A DNA stretch of 64,000 nt from Comamonadaceae bacterium (GCA_947448745.1 CANFOQ010000011.1:1-64000), one strand, 5' to 3'; counted from the stretch's first letter, positions 10,371 through 18,597 are shown. The notes: generated from the sequence alone by a model not told the origin. Program-made: numbers and translations.

Positions 10371-10395
10371 TAAAAAAGCGCCATGGGACTGGCGC
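10371..10395 (-). terminator. Rho-independent terminator of the 44-residue membrane-protein gene
   Basis: On the minus strand, GCGCCA-gtccca-TGGCGC (positions 10395 to 10378) is followed at once by TTTTTTATT, a classic stem plus U-run. It lies 28 nt past the stop of the small gene at 10423-10557. It should separate that transcript from pckG, implying that pckG has its own promoter between about 10300 and 10370. Confidence 0.8.
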
Positions 10396-10422
10396 TGAGG
10401 GGGTTTTTGCTAACTTGGGACG

Positions 10423-10557
10423 TTACGCCATGAAAACGGCGATGAAGGCCAGCAGGAAGATCAGCACACCGCCGCCGATGGGCAGCACATAGGGCATGTA
10501 AGGAACAATCGACTCGACGACGTCGGTGGTGTCGGTGTGGTGTTGGTTATCGGACAT
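10423..10557 (-). CDS. 44-residue single-span membrane protein, unknown function
   Basis: This small gene is below most length cut-offs. It encodes MSDNQHHTDTTDVVESIVPY followed by MPYVLPIGGGVLIFLLAFIA and VFMA. That is a polar, His/Asp-containing N-terminus of about 20 residues, then one hydrophobic helix reaching the C-terminus. ATG 10555-10557 has the ribosome site AAGGTGA at good spacing, and a clean terminator follows the stop. These signals make a real gene likely. It may resemble small respiratory-complex subunits (CydX-like size), but there is no sequence basis for naming it. Confidence 0.7.
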   Translation of the reverse strand: MSDNQHHTDTTDVVESIVPYMPYVLPIGGGVLIFLLAFIAVFMA

Positions 10558-10650
10558 GAGGTCACCTTTGACAAGAAGAGCCGCATTCTAAAACACCCTG
10601 CCTGACCGAAACCTTATGATTCCCCTCCCTCCCCCGTCTCCTTGGTGACC

Positions 10651-11706
10651 ATGCCCAACCCCCCGACATACACCCGTGGCCAGGCCCTGCCTGGCATCTT
10701 GCAACAGCGCATCGCCATCCTTGACGGTGCCATGGGCACGATGATTCAGCGCTTCAAACTGAGCGAAGCCCAGTACCGAGGCGAGGGCTACAGCGGACCG
10801 GGCAGCGTTGGCGCCCGCTTTGCCGACTTCCCCAAAGACGTCAAAGGCAACAACGAGTTGCTGAGCCTGACCCGTCCGGACGTGATCCGCGACATCCACG
10901 AAGGCTATTTGGCCGCTGGCGCCGACATGGTGGAAACCAACACCTTTGGCGCCACCACCATCGCCCAGGCCGATTACGACATGGCCGATTTGGCCATTGA
11001 AATGAACCGCGCCTCGGCGCAGATTGCCCGCGCCGCCTGCGACAAATTCAGCACCCCCGACAAGCCCCGCTTCGCCTTGGGCGCCTTGGGCCCCACGCCC
11101 AAAACCGCCAGCATCAGCCCGGACGTGAACGACCCCGGCGCCCGCAATGTGAATTTCGAGGAACTGCGCCAGGCCTACTTCGAGCAGGTGCGTGCGCTGG
11201 TGGAAGGCGGCGTGGACGCGCTGCTGCTGGAAACCATCTTCGACACCTTGAACGCCAAGGCGGCGCTGTTTGCCATCGACGAGTATTTCGAGGCCAGCGG
11301 CGAGCGGCTGCCACTCATCATCAGTGGCACCGTGACCGACGCCTCGGGGCGCATCCTGAGCGGCCAAACCGTGACCGCGTTTTGGCACAGCGTGCGCCAT
11401 GCCCAGCCGTTGGCGGTGGGCCTGAACTGCGCCTTGGGCGCGGCGCTGATGCGCCCCTACATCCAAGAGCTGGCCAAGGCGGCCGGCGACACCTTCATCA
11501 GCTGCTACCCGAACGCCGGTTTGCCCAACCCGATGAGCGACACCGGCTTTGACGAGACGCCGGAGGTGACCAGCCGCTTGCTGCACGAGTTCGCCGCCGA
11601 GGGTTTGGTGAACATCGTGGGCGGCTGCTGCGGCACCACGCCCGAGCACATCGCGGCCATTGGGCAGGCGGTGGGGCCTTTGCGGCCGCGCCTGTTTCAT
11701 GCCTGA
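10651..11706 (+). CDS. metH: Homocysteine-binding domain of methionine synthase (split MetH, N-terminal part)
   Basis: The 351-residue protein covers only the first module of cobalamin-dependent methionine synthase. It starts [15 protein letters not shown] and carries the zinc-binding cysteines at GLNCALGA and [11 protein letters not shown]. The folate, B12 and reactivation domains, about 870 further residues in E. coli MetH, are absent. Split metH genes are known in Burkholderiales, where the second part normally follows directly. Here the next gene is on the other strand and a 292-bp inverted-repeat element intervenes. ATG 10651 was chosen; an in-frame TTG lies at 10642. Alone, the protein cannot complete the B12 reaction. 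Confidence 0.9.
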   Translation: MPNPPTYTRGQALPGILQQRIAILDGAMGTMIQRFKLSEAQYRGEGYSGPGSVGARFADFPKDVKGNNELLSLTRPDVIRDIHEGYLAAGADMVETNTFGATTIAQADYDMADLAIEMNRASAQIARAACDKFSTPDKPRFALGALGPTPKTASISPDVNDPGARNVNFEELRQAYFEQVRALVEGGVDALLLETIFDTLNAKAALFAIDEYFEASGERLPLIISGTVTDASGRILSGQTVTAFWHSVRHAQPLAVGLNCALGAALMRPYIQELAKAAGDTFISCYPNAGLPNPMSDTGFDETPEVTSRLLHEFAAEGLVNIVGGCCGTTPEHIAAIGQAVGPLRPRLFHA

Positions 11707-11750
11707 CGTGGCCGGGAAGCCACGCTGGCTTGCCGACCACAACAATTGGG

Positions 11751-12042
11751 TAATTGGGGTCAGATTCCAATTAATTCACGCCTGCTTGCCGACCACGGTG
11801 GGCTCGTCCGCCGCTCACCGCAGCGGAGCTGCGACGTTCGCTACGCGGGCCGACCCACCCTGTTCGGCCAGCTGAAGTGGCTTGATTGGTTGACCCAATT
11901 GTTTGTGGAGTGATACACAAAATCGGCAAAATTTTGAATTTATGTATCATAAAAACGCCCGCAAGCCCCGTCCCTGCTGAGCACCCCCTCAAAACAAGGC
12001 TTTTTAGGCAACGCCAAAACAATTGGAATCTGACCCCAATTA
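11751..12042. mobile_element. 292-bp non-coding element with perfect 22-bp terminal inverted repeats (MITE-like)
   Basis: The ends are exact inverted copies: TAATTGGGGTCAGATTCC... at 11751-11772 and its complement at 12021-12042. The interior has no convincing gene but contains nested inverted repeats: a GC-rich GGTGGG...CCCACC arm pair around 11798-11867, and TGATACACAAA/TTTATGTATCA at 11911-11921 and 11939-11949. GGGGTCAGA-type ends occur at mobile REP-type or IS200/RAYT-related elements in proteobacteria (family knowledge, not verified here). No target duplication is evident. The right end supplies the stop codon of the nitronate monooxygenase gene. Confidence 0.72.
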
Positions 12043-13029
12043 ACCAGGCCAGCGCAATCCAGCCGCCTGCGCCGTGATCCGCCGAATCAGCTCGGCCGCG
12101 GGCGGCGCATCGTGCATGAGCCCGACCGCCTCCCCCACCGTCACATGGGCGCGGTCAAAGTCGCCCGCCGCCACACCCGCGTCATAGTCGGCGCGTGCAG
12201 CGTCTGGCGCGGCCCGAAGCTCATTCACGCGCCCCTCCCACTGCCGGTGAAGGCCATTGCGCAGCGCCCGAAAGTCGTAGGGCGCGGGCCAGTGTTTGCG
12301 CCGCAACACATCGAACACCGGGCTTCGGGCGGTGTCGTCGCCGCTGGCGGCCAGGGCCGCGTTCACCGCGCCAGCTGAGGCCAAACTTTCCGCGCTGGCC
12401 CACAAACGGCTGCCCAGCAACACGCCGTCCGCGCCCAGCATCCGAGCTGCTGCCAAGCCCCGGCCATCGGCCATGCCACCGGCGGCCAACAACAAGGTGC
12501 CAGGCGAGCGCACCGCCAAGACATCGGCCAACTCGGGCACCAGGCTGAAGGTGCTGCGCCCGTTCAAGGCGTTCATGCCGTGGCCACCGGCCTCCGCACC
12601 TTGCGCCACCACCACGGCGGCACCGGCTTCCAAGCAGTCATCCAGTTGCGCCAGTTGTTGAATTTGGCAAATGAGCGGCACGCCACGCGCCGCCAATCGC
12701 GCGGCATAGGGGCGCGGGTCGCCAAAGGACAGCATCAGCGCAGCGGGTGTGTGCGCCTGGTCCAGCAGCCAGTCCAAGGCGCTGGCGTCTTCATTCAGTT
12801 TCCAGGTGATGAAGCCGCAGCCCAGGCGCGGTGCGCCTTCGGGCAGCAGGCTTAAAGCCAAAGCGTGTTCGCGCTGCACCCAGGGCAGGTCGCCATAGCC
12901 CCCGCCCAGCAAGCCCAAGGCTCCGGCGTTGGCGCAAGCGGCGGCCAGCGCACCGCCCGCGGCCAGCGCCATGGGGGCCAAGGCGATCGGGGTGGACAGG
13001 CCAAAGGCGGTGGTGAAGCGGGTGTGCAT
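12040..13029 (-). CDS. Nitronate monooxygenase / 2-nitropropane dioxygenase-like flavoprotein
   Basis: The 329-residue TIM-barrel flavoprotein begins MHTRFTTAFGLSTPIALAPM and contains VVAQGAEAGGHG (FMN phosphate and catalytic-His region) and LLAAGGMADGRGLAAA. The family oxidises alkyl nitronates with FMN and O2, but many members have other substrates. ATG 13027-13029 was preferred over an upstream start that would run into the divergent gene. The TAA stop lies inside the terminal repeat of the adjacent element, so the last residues (GLRWPG) may not be ancestral. Confidence 0.85.
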   Translation of the reverse strand: MHTRFTTAFGLSTPIALAPMALAAGGALAAACANAGALGLLGGGYGDLPWVQREHALALSLLPEGAPRLGCGFITWKLNEDASALDWLLDQAHTPAALMLSFGDPRPYAARLAARGVPLICQIQQLAQLDDCLEAGAAVVVAQGAEAGGHGMNALNGRSTFSLVPELADVLAVRSPGTLLLAAGGMADGRGLAAARMLGADGVLLGSRLWASAESLASAGAVNAALAASGDDTARSPVFDVLRRKHWPAPYDFRALRNGLHRQWEGRVNELRAAPDAARADYDAGVAAGDFDRAHVTVGEAVGLMHDAPPAAELIRRITAQAAGLRWPG

Positions 13030-13126
13030 GGCGGCGATTATGGATGCGGGTAAACGATGGGCGCGGCGCGGCGGCTTGCCACCTATATTGAAAAGCCAAA
13101 CAAAACCATTTCTGGAGACTTCGCAC

Positions 13127-14746
13127 ATGCCTTCCTTGTTCAATGTCAAAGCCGTCGCCCTCGCCGCCCTGCTCCTCTCCGGCGCGGTGCACGCGCAAAC
13201 CTACGGCAAGCCGCAGGTGGTGGTGCCGCCGTCCAACTTCAAAGGCGTGCACGGTTTGGCAGTCGACAACCAGGGCCGTTTGTTGGCCGGCAGCGTGGTC
13301 GGCATGTCCATCACCCAGGTCGACCAGCAATCCGGCAAAGGCAGCATCTTGGTGGATGCACCGCAAGGCCAAGCTGATGACATCGCCATCGGTCCCAAGG
13401 GCGAGATGGCCTGGACCTCGTTTTTGCAAGGCGTGGTGCGCATCCGCGACAACGATGGTGCGCCCATCCGCGTGATTGCCAAAGACCTGCCCGGCATCAA
13501 CTCGATTTCCTTCGACCAAAAAACCGGCAAGCTGTACGCCTCCCAAGTGTTCTTGGGCGACGCCCTGTGGGAGCTCGATGTCACCGGCGCGGCCGCCCCG
13601 CGCTTGATCAAAAAAGACCTGGGCGGCTTCAACGGTTTTGAAGTTGGCCCCGACGGCTGGATCGTGGCTCCCCTGTGGTTCAAGGGGCAGATCGTCAAGC
13701 TCAACCCCGCCGATGGCGAGATCAAAGTCATCAACAGCGAATTCAAGGTGCCCGCCGCCGCCAACTACGACAGCAAGGGCAACATCTGGGCGATCGACAC
13801 CAAGACCGGCGAGCTGTTCAAGATCAACCCGGCTGACGGCAAGCGCAGCAAAGTCGCGCAGCTGGCCACCGGCATCGACAACCTGGCGCTGGACAAACAA
13901 GACAACATCTTCGTCTCCAACATGGTCGACAACGGTGTGCAACAAATCAACCCCAGCAACGGCAGCGCCCGTCAAATCACCAAGGGCGGCATGGCCGCGC
14001 CCGGCGGCCTGAAGCTGTCCGAGGACGGCAAAACCCTGCACGTGGCGCATTTGTTTGGCCTGCGCTCGGTGGACTTGGCCAGCGGCCAATTGACCGACGT
14101 GGCCCGCATGCACGGCGACGCCATCGAGTACCCCTTCGCCGTCACGCTGTCCAAAGACCACTACGTGTTGTCCAGCTGGTTCACCGGCACGGTGCAACTC
14201 CTGAGCCGCAAAGACAACAGCAGCAAAGCCATGGCGCACGGCTTGGCCGCGCCCATGGACGCGGTGCAATTGCCCAATGGCACGGTGCTGGCACTGGAGT
14301 TGGCGGCAGGCGCACTGACGCAACTCAGCGGTGCAGACCTGCATGACAAAAAACAAGTTGTCACCGGCTTGCAAGGCCCCACGCAAATGATCTTGGGCCA
14401 AGACGGCGCGGTCTACATCACCGAAATGGCTGGCCGCTTGCTGCGCGTGGACACCTCCAACTGGAGCATGCGCACCGTGGCCGAAGGTTTGGCGGGCCCC
14501 GAAGGTTTGGCGCAAACCCCGGGCGGCAAGTTCATCGTGGCCGAAGCGGCCAAGCGCCAACTCACCGAAGTGGACCCGGCCAACGGCAGCAAACGCGTGA
14601 TTGCCAGCGACCTGCCGATTGGCTTTGAAGCTGGCCCCGGCCTGCCCCCGCCTTACCTGACCACCGGCGTGGCCGTGGCGGCTGACGGCACGGTGTATTT
14701 CAGTGCGGACCGGGACAACGGGATTTACAAAATCAAGCCGAATTGA
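13127..14746 (+). CDS. Exported beta-propeller protein (SMP-30/NHL/Vgb-like)
   Basis: The 539-residue protein has a clear signal peptide (VALAALLLSGAVHAQ), then repeated propeller blades of the kind DNQGRLLAG, DSKGNIWAIDTKTGELFKI, DKQDNIFVSN and DGTVYFSADRDNGIYKI. Such folds occur in gluconolactonase-like, streptogramin-lyase-like and NHL proteins; no catalytic set is clear enough to assign one. ATG 13127 is preceded by the ribosome site tctggag. It is divergent from the nitronate monooxygenase and probably works in the periplasm. Confidence 0.75.
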   Translation: MPSLFNVKAVALAALLLSGAVHAQTYGKPQVVVPPSNFKGVHGLAVDNQGRLLAGSVVGMSITQVDQQSGKGSILVDAPQGQADDIAIGPKGEMAWTSFLQGVVRIRDNDGAPIRVIAKDLPGINSISFDQKTGKLYASQVFLGDALWELDVTGAAAPRLIKKDLGGFNGFEVGPDGWIVAPLWFKGQIVKLNPADGEIKVINSEFKVPAAANYDSKGNIWAIDTKTGELFKINPADGKRSKVAQLATGIDNLALDKQDNIFVSNMVDNGVQQINPSNGSARQITKGGMAAPGGLKLSEDGKTLHVAHLFGLRSVDLASGQLTDVARMHGDAIEYPFAVTLSKDHYVLSSWFTGTVQLLSRKDNSSKAMAHGLAAPMDAVQLPNGTVLALELAAGALTQLSGADLHDKKQVVTGLQGPTQMILGQDGAVYITEMAGRLLRVDTSNWSMRTVAEGLAGPEGLAQTPGGKFIVAEAAKRQLTEVDPANGSKRVIASDLPIGFEAGPGLPPPYLTTGVAVAADGTVYFSADRDNGIYKIKPN

Positions 14747-14771
14747 GACTGGCGGTTTGGCAGGCTAACGT

Positions 14772-14807
14772 GAGCCGACGGATGGCGTGACAAACGCCAT
14801 CGGGCTC
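14772..14807. terminator. Hairpin between convergent genes
   Basis: GATGGCG-tgacaaa-CGCCATC forms a 7-bp stem at 14781-14801, extended by GAGCC/GGCTC at 14772-14776 and 14803-14807 with a bulge. It sits between the ends of the propeller gene (+) and the antitoxin gene (-). No U-run is present, so bidirectional termination is only inferred. Confidence 0.45.
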
Positions 14808-15153
14808 AAGCAGCCTGCAATAAAAACTCCACTTTCACGGCGTCAAATGCAAACTCAATTTGGCCATCTGTGGTTTTGTCGATCACGCCCGCTTCCAATA
14901 GGGCGGTGATGTCACCATGAACAGCCTTCACGTCCCGCTCAACACGGCGGGCGGCTTCGCGAATGGACATGGGGCCAGCGCCGCACAAGGCTTTCAGAAG
15001 CTCCCACCGCTTGGCCGTCAGCACTTGCCATAAAAGCTCCGGCGTCGCGAAACTGATGCGAGCAGCTTGACGCGATTGGCCGGTTTTCCAAGCCGACACA
15101 AAGTCACCCATGGCGCTAGCGGGTTGTCTTACATCAAGGATGATTGTTTTCAT
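14806..15153 (-). CDS. HVO_A0114-type DNA-binding antitoxin partner of TumE
   Basis: The protein of about 115 residues has a winged helix-turn-helix typical of this antitoxin family: TAKRWELLKALCGAGPMSIR, then EAARRVERDVKAVHGDITAL and LEAGVIDKT. It should bind DNA to autoregulate the pair and neutralise the toxin. ATG 15151-15153 has the ribosome site gaggtgg at good spacing; an adjacent ATG at 15154-15156 is also possible. It overlaps the toxin gene by 20 nt, and the toxin comes first. Confidence 0.85.
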   Translation of the reverse strand: MKTIILDVRQPASAMGDFVSAWKTGQSRQAARISFATPELLWQVLTAKRWELLKALCGAGPMSIREAARRVERDVKAVHGDITALLEAGVIDKTTDGQIEFAFDAVKVEFLLQAA

Positions 15154-15430
15154 CATTCCACCTCGCAATGTCTTTTTGAAAATCGTCCATCAACTTTTCG
15201 GGTGATAGAAACCGATAAGCTGACTCCGATGCGCCCCAATGTCGGTGATCGCCTTTGCCGTCTTCATTGTCAAATCGAAGCACACATTCCCCAGCAACCA
15301 CATAAGCCAATCTGTACTTGAAAAAATGAGTTGAGCCATGCAAGGGTTTTGAAATTTCCCACAGAACCAATTCTGCAAATGCAGTGCTTGTAAAAACAAC
15401 TCGGGTCCGGACAAGAAGAATGGCATTCAT
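15134..15430 (-). CDS. TumE-family toxin (DUF6516)
   Basis: The 98-residue protein shows the family pattern: N-terminal beta strands with ELVLWEI, then FKYRLAYVVAGECVLRFDNE, the conserved GKGDHRH-type segment, and a C-terminal EKLMDDFQKDIARW helix. TumE proteins are toxins paired with an HVO_A0114-type antitoxin, which follows with a 20-nt overlap. The order is toxin first. The upstream leader (15431-15511) is short and relatively AT-rich. The cellular target is not known to me. Confidence 0.82.
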   Translation of the reverse strand: MNAILLVRTRVVFTSTAFAELVLWEISKPLHGSTHFFKYRLAYVVAGECVLRFDNEDGKGDHRHWGASESAYRFLSPEKLMDDFQKDIARWNDENNHP

Positions 15431-15511
15431 TCAAGGCACGTTAGCAATGTAGCAGAGCGTTGTCAATTTCTCCAACACAAAAATGAAAAGTGTTTTATGA
15501 ACACATCCGGC

Positions 15512-16846
15512 TCATTCGTTCAACGCATGAAACCTGCTCGCCAACCACACCAGCAGCAACACCGGCACACCCAACAAGGCGGTGCCGACAAAGAAACTGG
15601 CATAGCCGCCAGCGTCCACCGCCACGCCTGAGAACCCGGCCAAAAATTTCGGCAGCAGCAACATCAGCGAGCTGAACAAAGCGTATTGCGTGGCCGAGTA
15701 CTGCACGTTGGTGAGCGACGACAAGTAGGCAATGAAGGCGGCCGAGGCGATGCCGCTGCTCAGGTTGTCGGCCGACACCACGGCGATCAGCGCCACCACA
15801 TCGTGGCCATGCCCTGCCAACCACGCGAACAGCAAGTTGGTGGCCGCGCTCATGACCGCGCCCCACATCAGCACCCGCATCACGCCAAAGCGCAGCACCA
15901 TCACGCCGCCCACGAACGCGCCGACCAAGGTCATCACCACGCCATACAGCTTGGTGACGGTGGCCACTTCTTCTTTGCTGTAACCCATGTCCACGTAAAA
16001 CGGATTGGCCATGATGCCCATGACGATGTCGCTGATGCGGTAGGTGCCAATCAGCGCCAGCAACAACACGGCGTGCCAACGGTAGCGCCGAATGAACTCG
16101 GCAAAGGGTGCCAGCACCGCCACCTGCAGCCATTGGCGCAGGTTGTGCGCGGGCGGCAAGTCCACCGCCGCCGGTTCTTTGGAGAACAACACCGTGGCCA
16201 TGCCCACCGCCATCGAGATCGCCATCACGGTGTAGGCCCAGGCCCAGGCACCGTCTTGGTAGGTGCCCGCTGGCAAGCCACCCACCTCGGCTTTGGCGGC
16301 GATCCAAAACACCCCGGCGCCGGCCCAAATCATGGCCAAGCGGTAGCCGGTTTGGTAGCTCGCCGCCAGCACCGCTTGCAAGCGGGCCGAGGCGGATTCA
16401 ATCCGAAAGGCGTCCAGCGCAATGTCTTGCGTGGCCGAACCAAAAGCCACCAACAGCGCAAAACCGACCAAGGGCGAGAGCGCATCTTGCGGGTTGGCTG
16501 CGGCCATGCCCAACAGCCCCACCACAATCGCCACTTGCGCCAGCAACAACCAACTGCGGCGACGGCCCAAGAGCGGCGTCAACACGGGAATCGACAGGCG
16601 GTCGACCAGCGGCGCCCAGACCCATTTGAAGCCGTAGGCCAACCCCACCCAACTCAAGAAACCGATGGTGGCGCGGTCGATGCCGGCTTCGCGCAAACGA
16701 AAACTCAAGGTGCCCAACACCAGCAAAAGTGGCAAACCCGCTGAAAACCCCAAAGCCAACATGCGCAGACTGGGGGGACTCAGGTAAATGAACAAGCTGT
16801 CTTGCCAACGCAAGGACAATCGAGGCGGAGTTGGGTTATCGTTCAT
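15512..16846 (-). CDS. ampG: AmpG-type muropeptide permease (MFS)
   Basis: The 444-residue protein has about 12 to 14 hydrophobic segments and the AmpG-like opening LGFSAGLPLLLVLGTLSFRL, then GIDRATIGFLSWVGLAYGFK with WAPLVDR. AmpG imports GlcNAc-anhydroMurNAc peptides from the periplasm for wall recycling, consistent with the amgK-like gene at 0.9 kb. The start is ATG 16844-16846, divergent from the M48 protease with start codons 21 nt apart. Another AmpG-like transporter role cannot be excluded. Confidence 0.85.
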   Translation of the reverse strand: MNDNPTPPRLSLRWQDSLFIYLSPPSLRMLALGFSAGLPLLLVLGTLSFRLREAGIDRATIGFLSWVGLAYGFKWVWAPLVDRLSIPVLTPLLGRRRSWLLLAQVAIVVGLLGMAAANPQDALSPLVGFALLVAFGSATQDIALDAFRIESASARLQAVLAASYQTGYRLAMIWAGAGVFWIAAKAEVGGLPAGTYQDGAWAWAYTVMAISMAVGMATVLFSKEPAAVDLPPAHNLRQWLQVAVLAPFAEFIRRYRWHAVLLLALIGTYRISDIVMGIMANPFYVDMGYSKEEVATVTKLYGVVMTLVGAFVGGVMVLRFGVMRVLMWGAVMSAATNLLFAWLAGHGHDVVALIAVVSADNLSSGIASAAFIAYLSSLTNVQYSATQYALFSSLMLLLPKFLAGFSGVAVDAGGYASFFVGTALLGVPVLLLVWLASRFHALNE

Positions 16847-16867
16847 GCCCTTATTGTGCGACCCCTG

Positions 16868-17713
16868 ATGGACAAAACACCGATGTTGACCAAACGCGCT
16901 TTTCTTCATTCCTGTGCCGGTTGTGCGGCGGGCTTGTTTGCATTCGACGCCTTGGCGCGTGACGGCGTGGAAGTGGGCGGCACCTCGAAGTTTGCCAAGC
17001 TGGTGCCCGCAGAACAGGTTGAGGGCTCGGCACTCACGCAGTACGGGCAAATGCTGAAACAGGCCAATGAAAAAGAGGCCTTGGCCGGCGACGACCATCC
17101 GCAGCTCATTCGGCTGCGTGCCATCGCCAACAAAATCATCCCGTTCAGCTACGAGTGGAACCCACGCGCCCGCGATTGGAAATGGGAAGTGAACTTGTTG
17201 GGCTCGACGCAAATCAATGCGTTTTGCATGCCCGGGGGCAAGATCGCTTTTTACAGCGGCATCCTCACCAAGCTCGAATTGACAGACGACGAAGTGGCGA
17301 TGGTGATGGGTCATGAAATCGCCCACGCCCTGCGCGAACACGCCCGCGAGCGCATGGGCAAGAGCATGGCCACCAACGGCTTGTCGCGCTTGGGCGGCGC
17401 CTTGATTGCCGGCTACTTTGGCATCGATGCGCGTGTCACCGACGCCGTGGCCCAACAGGGTGCGCAACTTTTGACATTGAAGTTCAGCCGCGAAGACGAA
17501 AGCGAAGCGGATTTGGTGGGCATGGAGCTGGCCGCTCGCGCCGGCTTCAACCCGCGTGCTGGCGTGAGCCTGTGGCAAAAAATGAGCGCTGCCAACAAAG
17601 GCGCACCCCCGCAGTGGCTCAGCACCCACCCCTCGGGCAACACCCGCATCAAAGACATCGAAGCCAACTTGCCCAAAGTGAACCCGCTGTATGAGCGGGC
17701 CAAGGCGTCTTGA
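16868..17713 (+). CDS. M48-family zinc metalloprotease, exported
   Basis: The 281-residue protein has HEIAHALREH at about residues 149-158 (zinc-binding HExxH) and the downstream Glu segment EDESEADLVGMELAARAGF typical of M48B proteases. STHPSGNTRI is the usual C-terminal family motif. The N-terminus has basic residues followed by a short hydrophobic stretch with cysteines (FLHSCAGCAAGLFAF), suggesting export or lipid anchoring. Related proteins such as LoiP and BepA perform outer-membrane protein quality control. ATG 16868 was chosen; ATG 16883 is an alternative. Confidence 0.88.
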   Translation: MDKTPMLTKRAFLHSCAGCAAGLFAFDALARDGVEVGGTSKFAKLVPAEQVEGSALTQYGQMLKQANEKEALAGDDHPQLIRLRAIANKIIPFSYEWNPRARDWKWEVNLLGSTQINAFCMPGGKIAFYSGILTKLELTDDEVAMVMGHEIAHALREHARERMGKSMATNGLSRLGGALIAGYFGIDARVTDAVAQQGAQLLTLKFSREDESEADLVGMELAARAGFNPRAGVSLWQKMSAANKGAPPQWLSTHPSGNTRIKDIEANLPKVNPLYERAKAS

Positions 17714-17752
17714 ATCTCCTACCAAACCCGTGAAAGTTGAGCCTGAAACTGC

Positions 17753-17778
17753 GCATCTGATGCGTTTGCATCAGATAC
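17753..17778 (+). promoter_or_regulatory. Palindromic operator upstream of vapBC
   Basis: GCATCTGATGC-gttt-GCATCAGATAC is a near-perfect inverted repeat (one mismatch per arm pair at the outer edge) ending 9 nt before the vapB start. VapB antitoxins autoregulate through such palindromes. The right arm, with AGATACACT, may include the -10 element. Confidence 0.7.
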
Positions 17779-17787
17779 ACTGGGATC

Positions 17788-18054
17788 ATGCGAACCACCA
17801 TAGACTTGGATGATGACGTGCTGGCAGCGGCCAAAGCCTTGGCCAAAGCGGGTCAAACCACGGCTGGGCGCATCATTTCGGACACCATGCGCCGTGCCAT
17901 TCAACGTGGCTTGGCCGACCCGGCTTCCCGTCATGACGTGCTGACGGTGAAGGAAGCGCCAGCGGTTCACGGCTTCAAGCCCCTCATCTTGCCGGGGCAG
18001 AACATCGTCACCGCCGACATGGTGCGTGCCATCCGCGACGAACTGGGCGATTGA
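17788..18054 (+). CDS. vapB: VapB-type ribbon-helix-helix antitoxin
   Basis: This 88-residue protein starts MRTTIDLDDDVLAAAKALAK, a ribbon-helix-helix DNA-binding N-terminus, and ends with a flexible tail that would thread into the toxin. It should repress its own promoter through the palindrome at 17753-17778 and block the PIN toxin encoded next. Its stop overlaps the toxin start by one base (TGATG). Confidence 0.88.
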   Translation: MRTTIDLDDDVLAAAKALAKAGQTTAGRIISDTMRRAIQRGLADPASRHDVLTVKEAPAVHGFKPLILPGQNIVTADMVRAIRDELGD

Positions 18055-18482
18055 TGCGGGCCTTGTTGGACACCAGTGTGTTGATCGCCTTGCTGGACGC
18101 CAACCATGTGCACCACCGCTTGGCCACCACCTGGTTTCAATCACACGCAGACGGCTGGGCCAGTTGCCCCATCACCCTCAATGGCTGCATTCGCATCTTG
18201 TCGCAAGCCAATTACCCGAACCGATTGCCCATGCACGTTGTGGTGCAAGGCTTGCAAGAAGCCATGCAACACCCTATGCATGTGTTTTGGGCAGACGACA
18301 TTCACCCCTTGGACACAAACGGTATCAACTGGGGCCAAGTCATGCGCCCTGCGGACATCACCGATGCCTACCTGCTGGCCCTGGCTGTGAAAAACCAAGG
18401 ATGTTTGGTGACTTTGGACCAAGGCATCTCCTTGTCTTGGGCCATCGGCGCTGAAGCACAACATCAATATGCTGTGAAGTGA
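18054..18482 (+). CDS. vapC: VapC-type PIN-domain ribonuclease toxin
   Basis: The 142-residue PIN protein has the expected acidic residues: LLDTSVLIALLD at the N-terminus, the Asn/Glu-position segment around NGCIRILSQ, PADITDAYLLALA, and LVTLDQGIS near the end. VapC toxins cleave tRNA or rRNA at specific sites; the target here is unknown. One acidic position, usually Glu in this subgroup, appears as Cys or another residue in the NGCIRI stretch, so activity should not be assumed. ATG 18054 overlaps the vapB stop. Confidence 0.87.
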   Translation: MRALLDTSVLIALLDANHVHHRLATTWFQSHADGWASCPITLNGCIRILSQANYPNRLPMHVVVQGLQEAMQHPMHVFWADDIHPLDTNGINWGQVMRPADITDAYLLALAVKNQGCLVTLDQGISLSWAIGAEAQHQYAVK

Positions 18483-18520
18483 ACAAGGAAAACTTAAATT
18501 AAACTCAGATTCAAAATGAG

Positions 18521-18597
18521 CTAGTAAATACCACTAGTCGCATTTAATGACATACAAATAGAGTCGTTCTCCCGGCCCGCTGAATACCTCAGCAGGC
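18521..18597 (+). promoter_or_regulatory. xoxF leader with two inverted repeats
   Basis: The 146-nt gap before xoxF holds CTAGT-aaatacc-ACTAG at 18521-18537, a possible operator, and GCCCGCTGA-atacc-TCAGCAGGC at 18575-18597, a 9-bp hairpin ending 31 nt before the ATG. The ribosome site is aaggGAGACG. The first repeat would suit a dimeric regulator and the second may shape the mRNA leader. Neither role is demonstrated. Confidence 0.45.

Noticed and set aside
11771-12022. 83-residue minus-strand open frame in the inverted-repeat element
   Set aside because: No ribosome site, ends at the element edges, and the C-terminal part is Arg/Gly-rich without a pattern.
12791-14560. 589-residue minus-strand open frame
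   Set aside because: Antisense to the beta-propeller gene, whose signal peptide and blades are clear.
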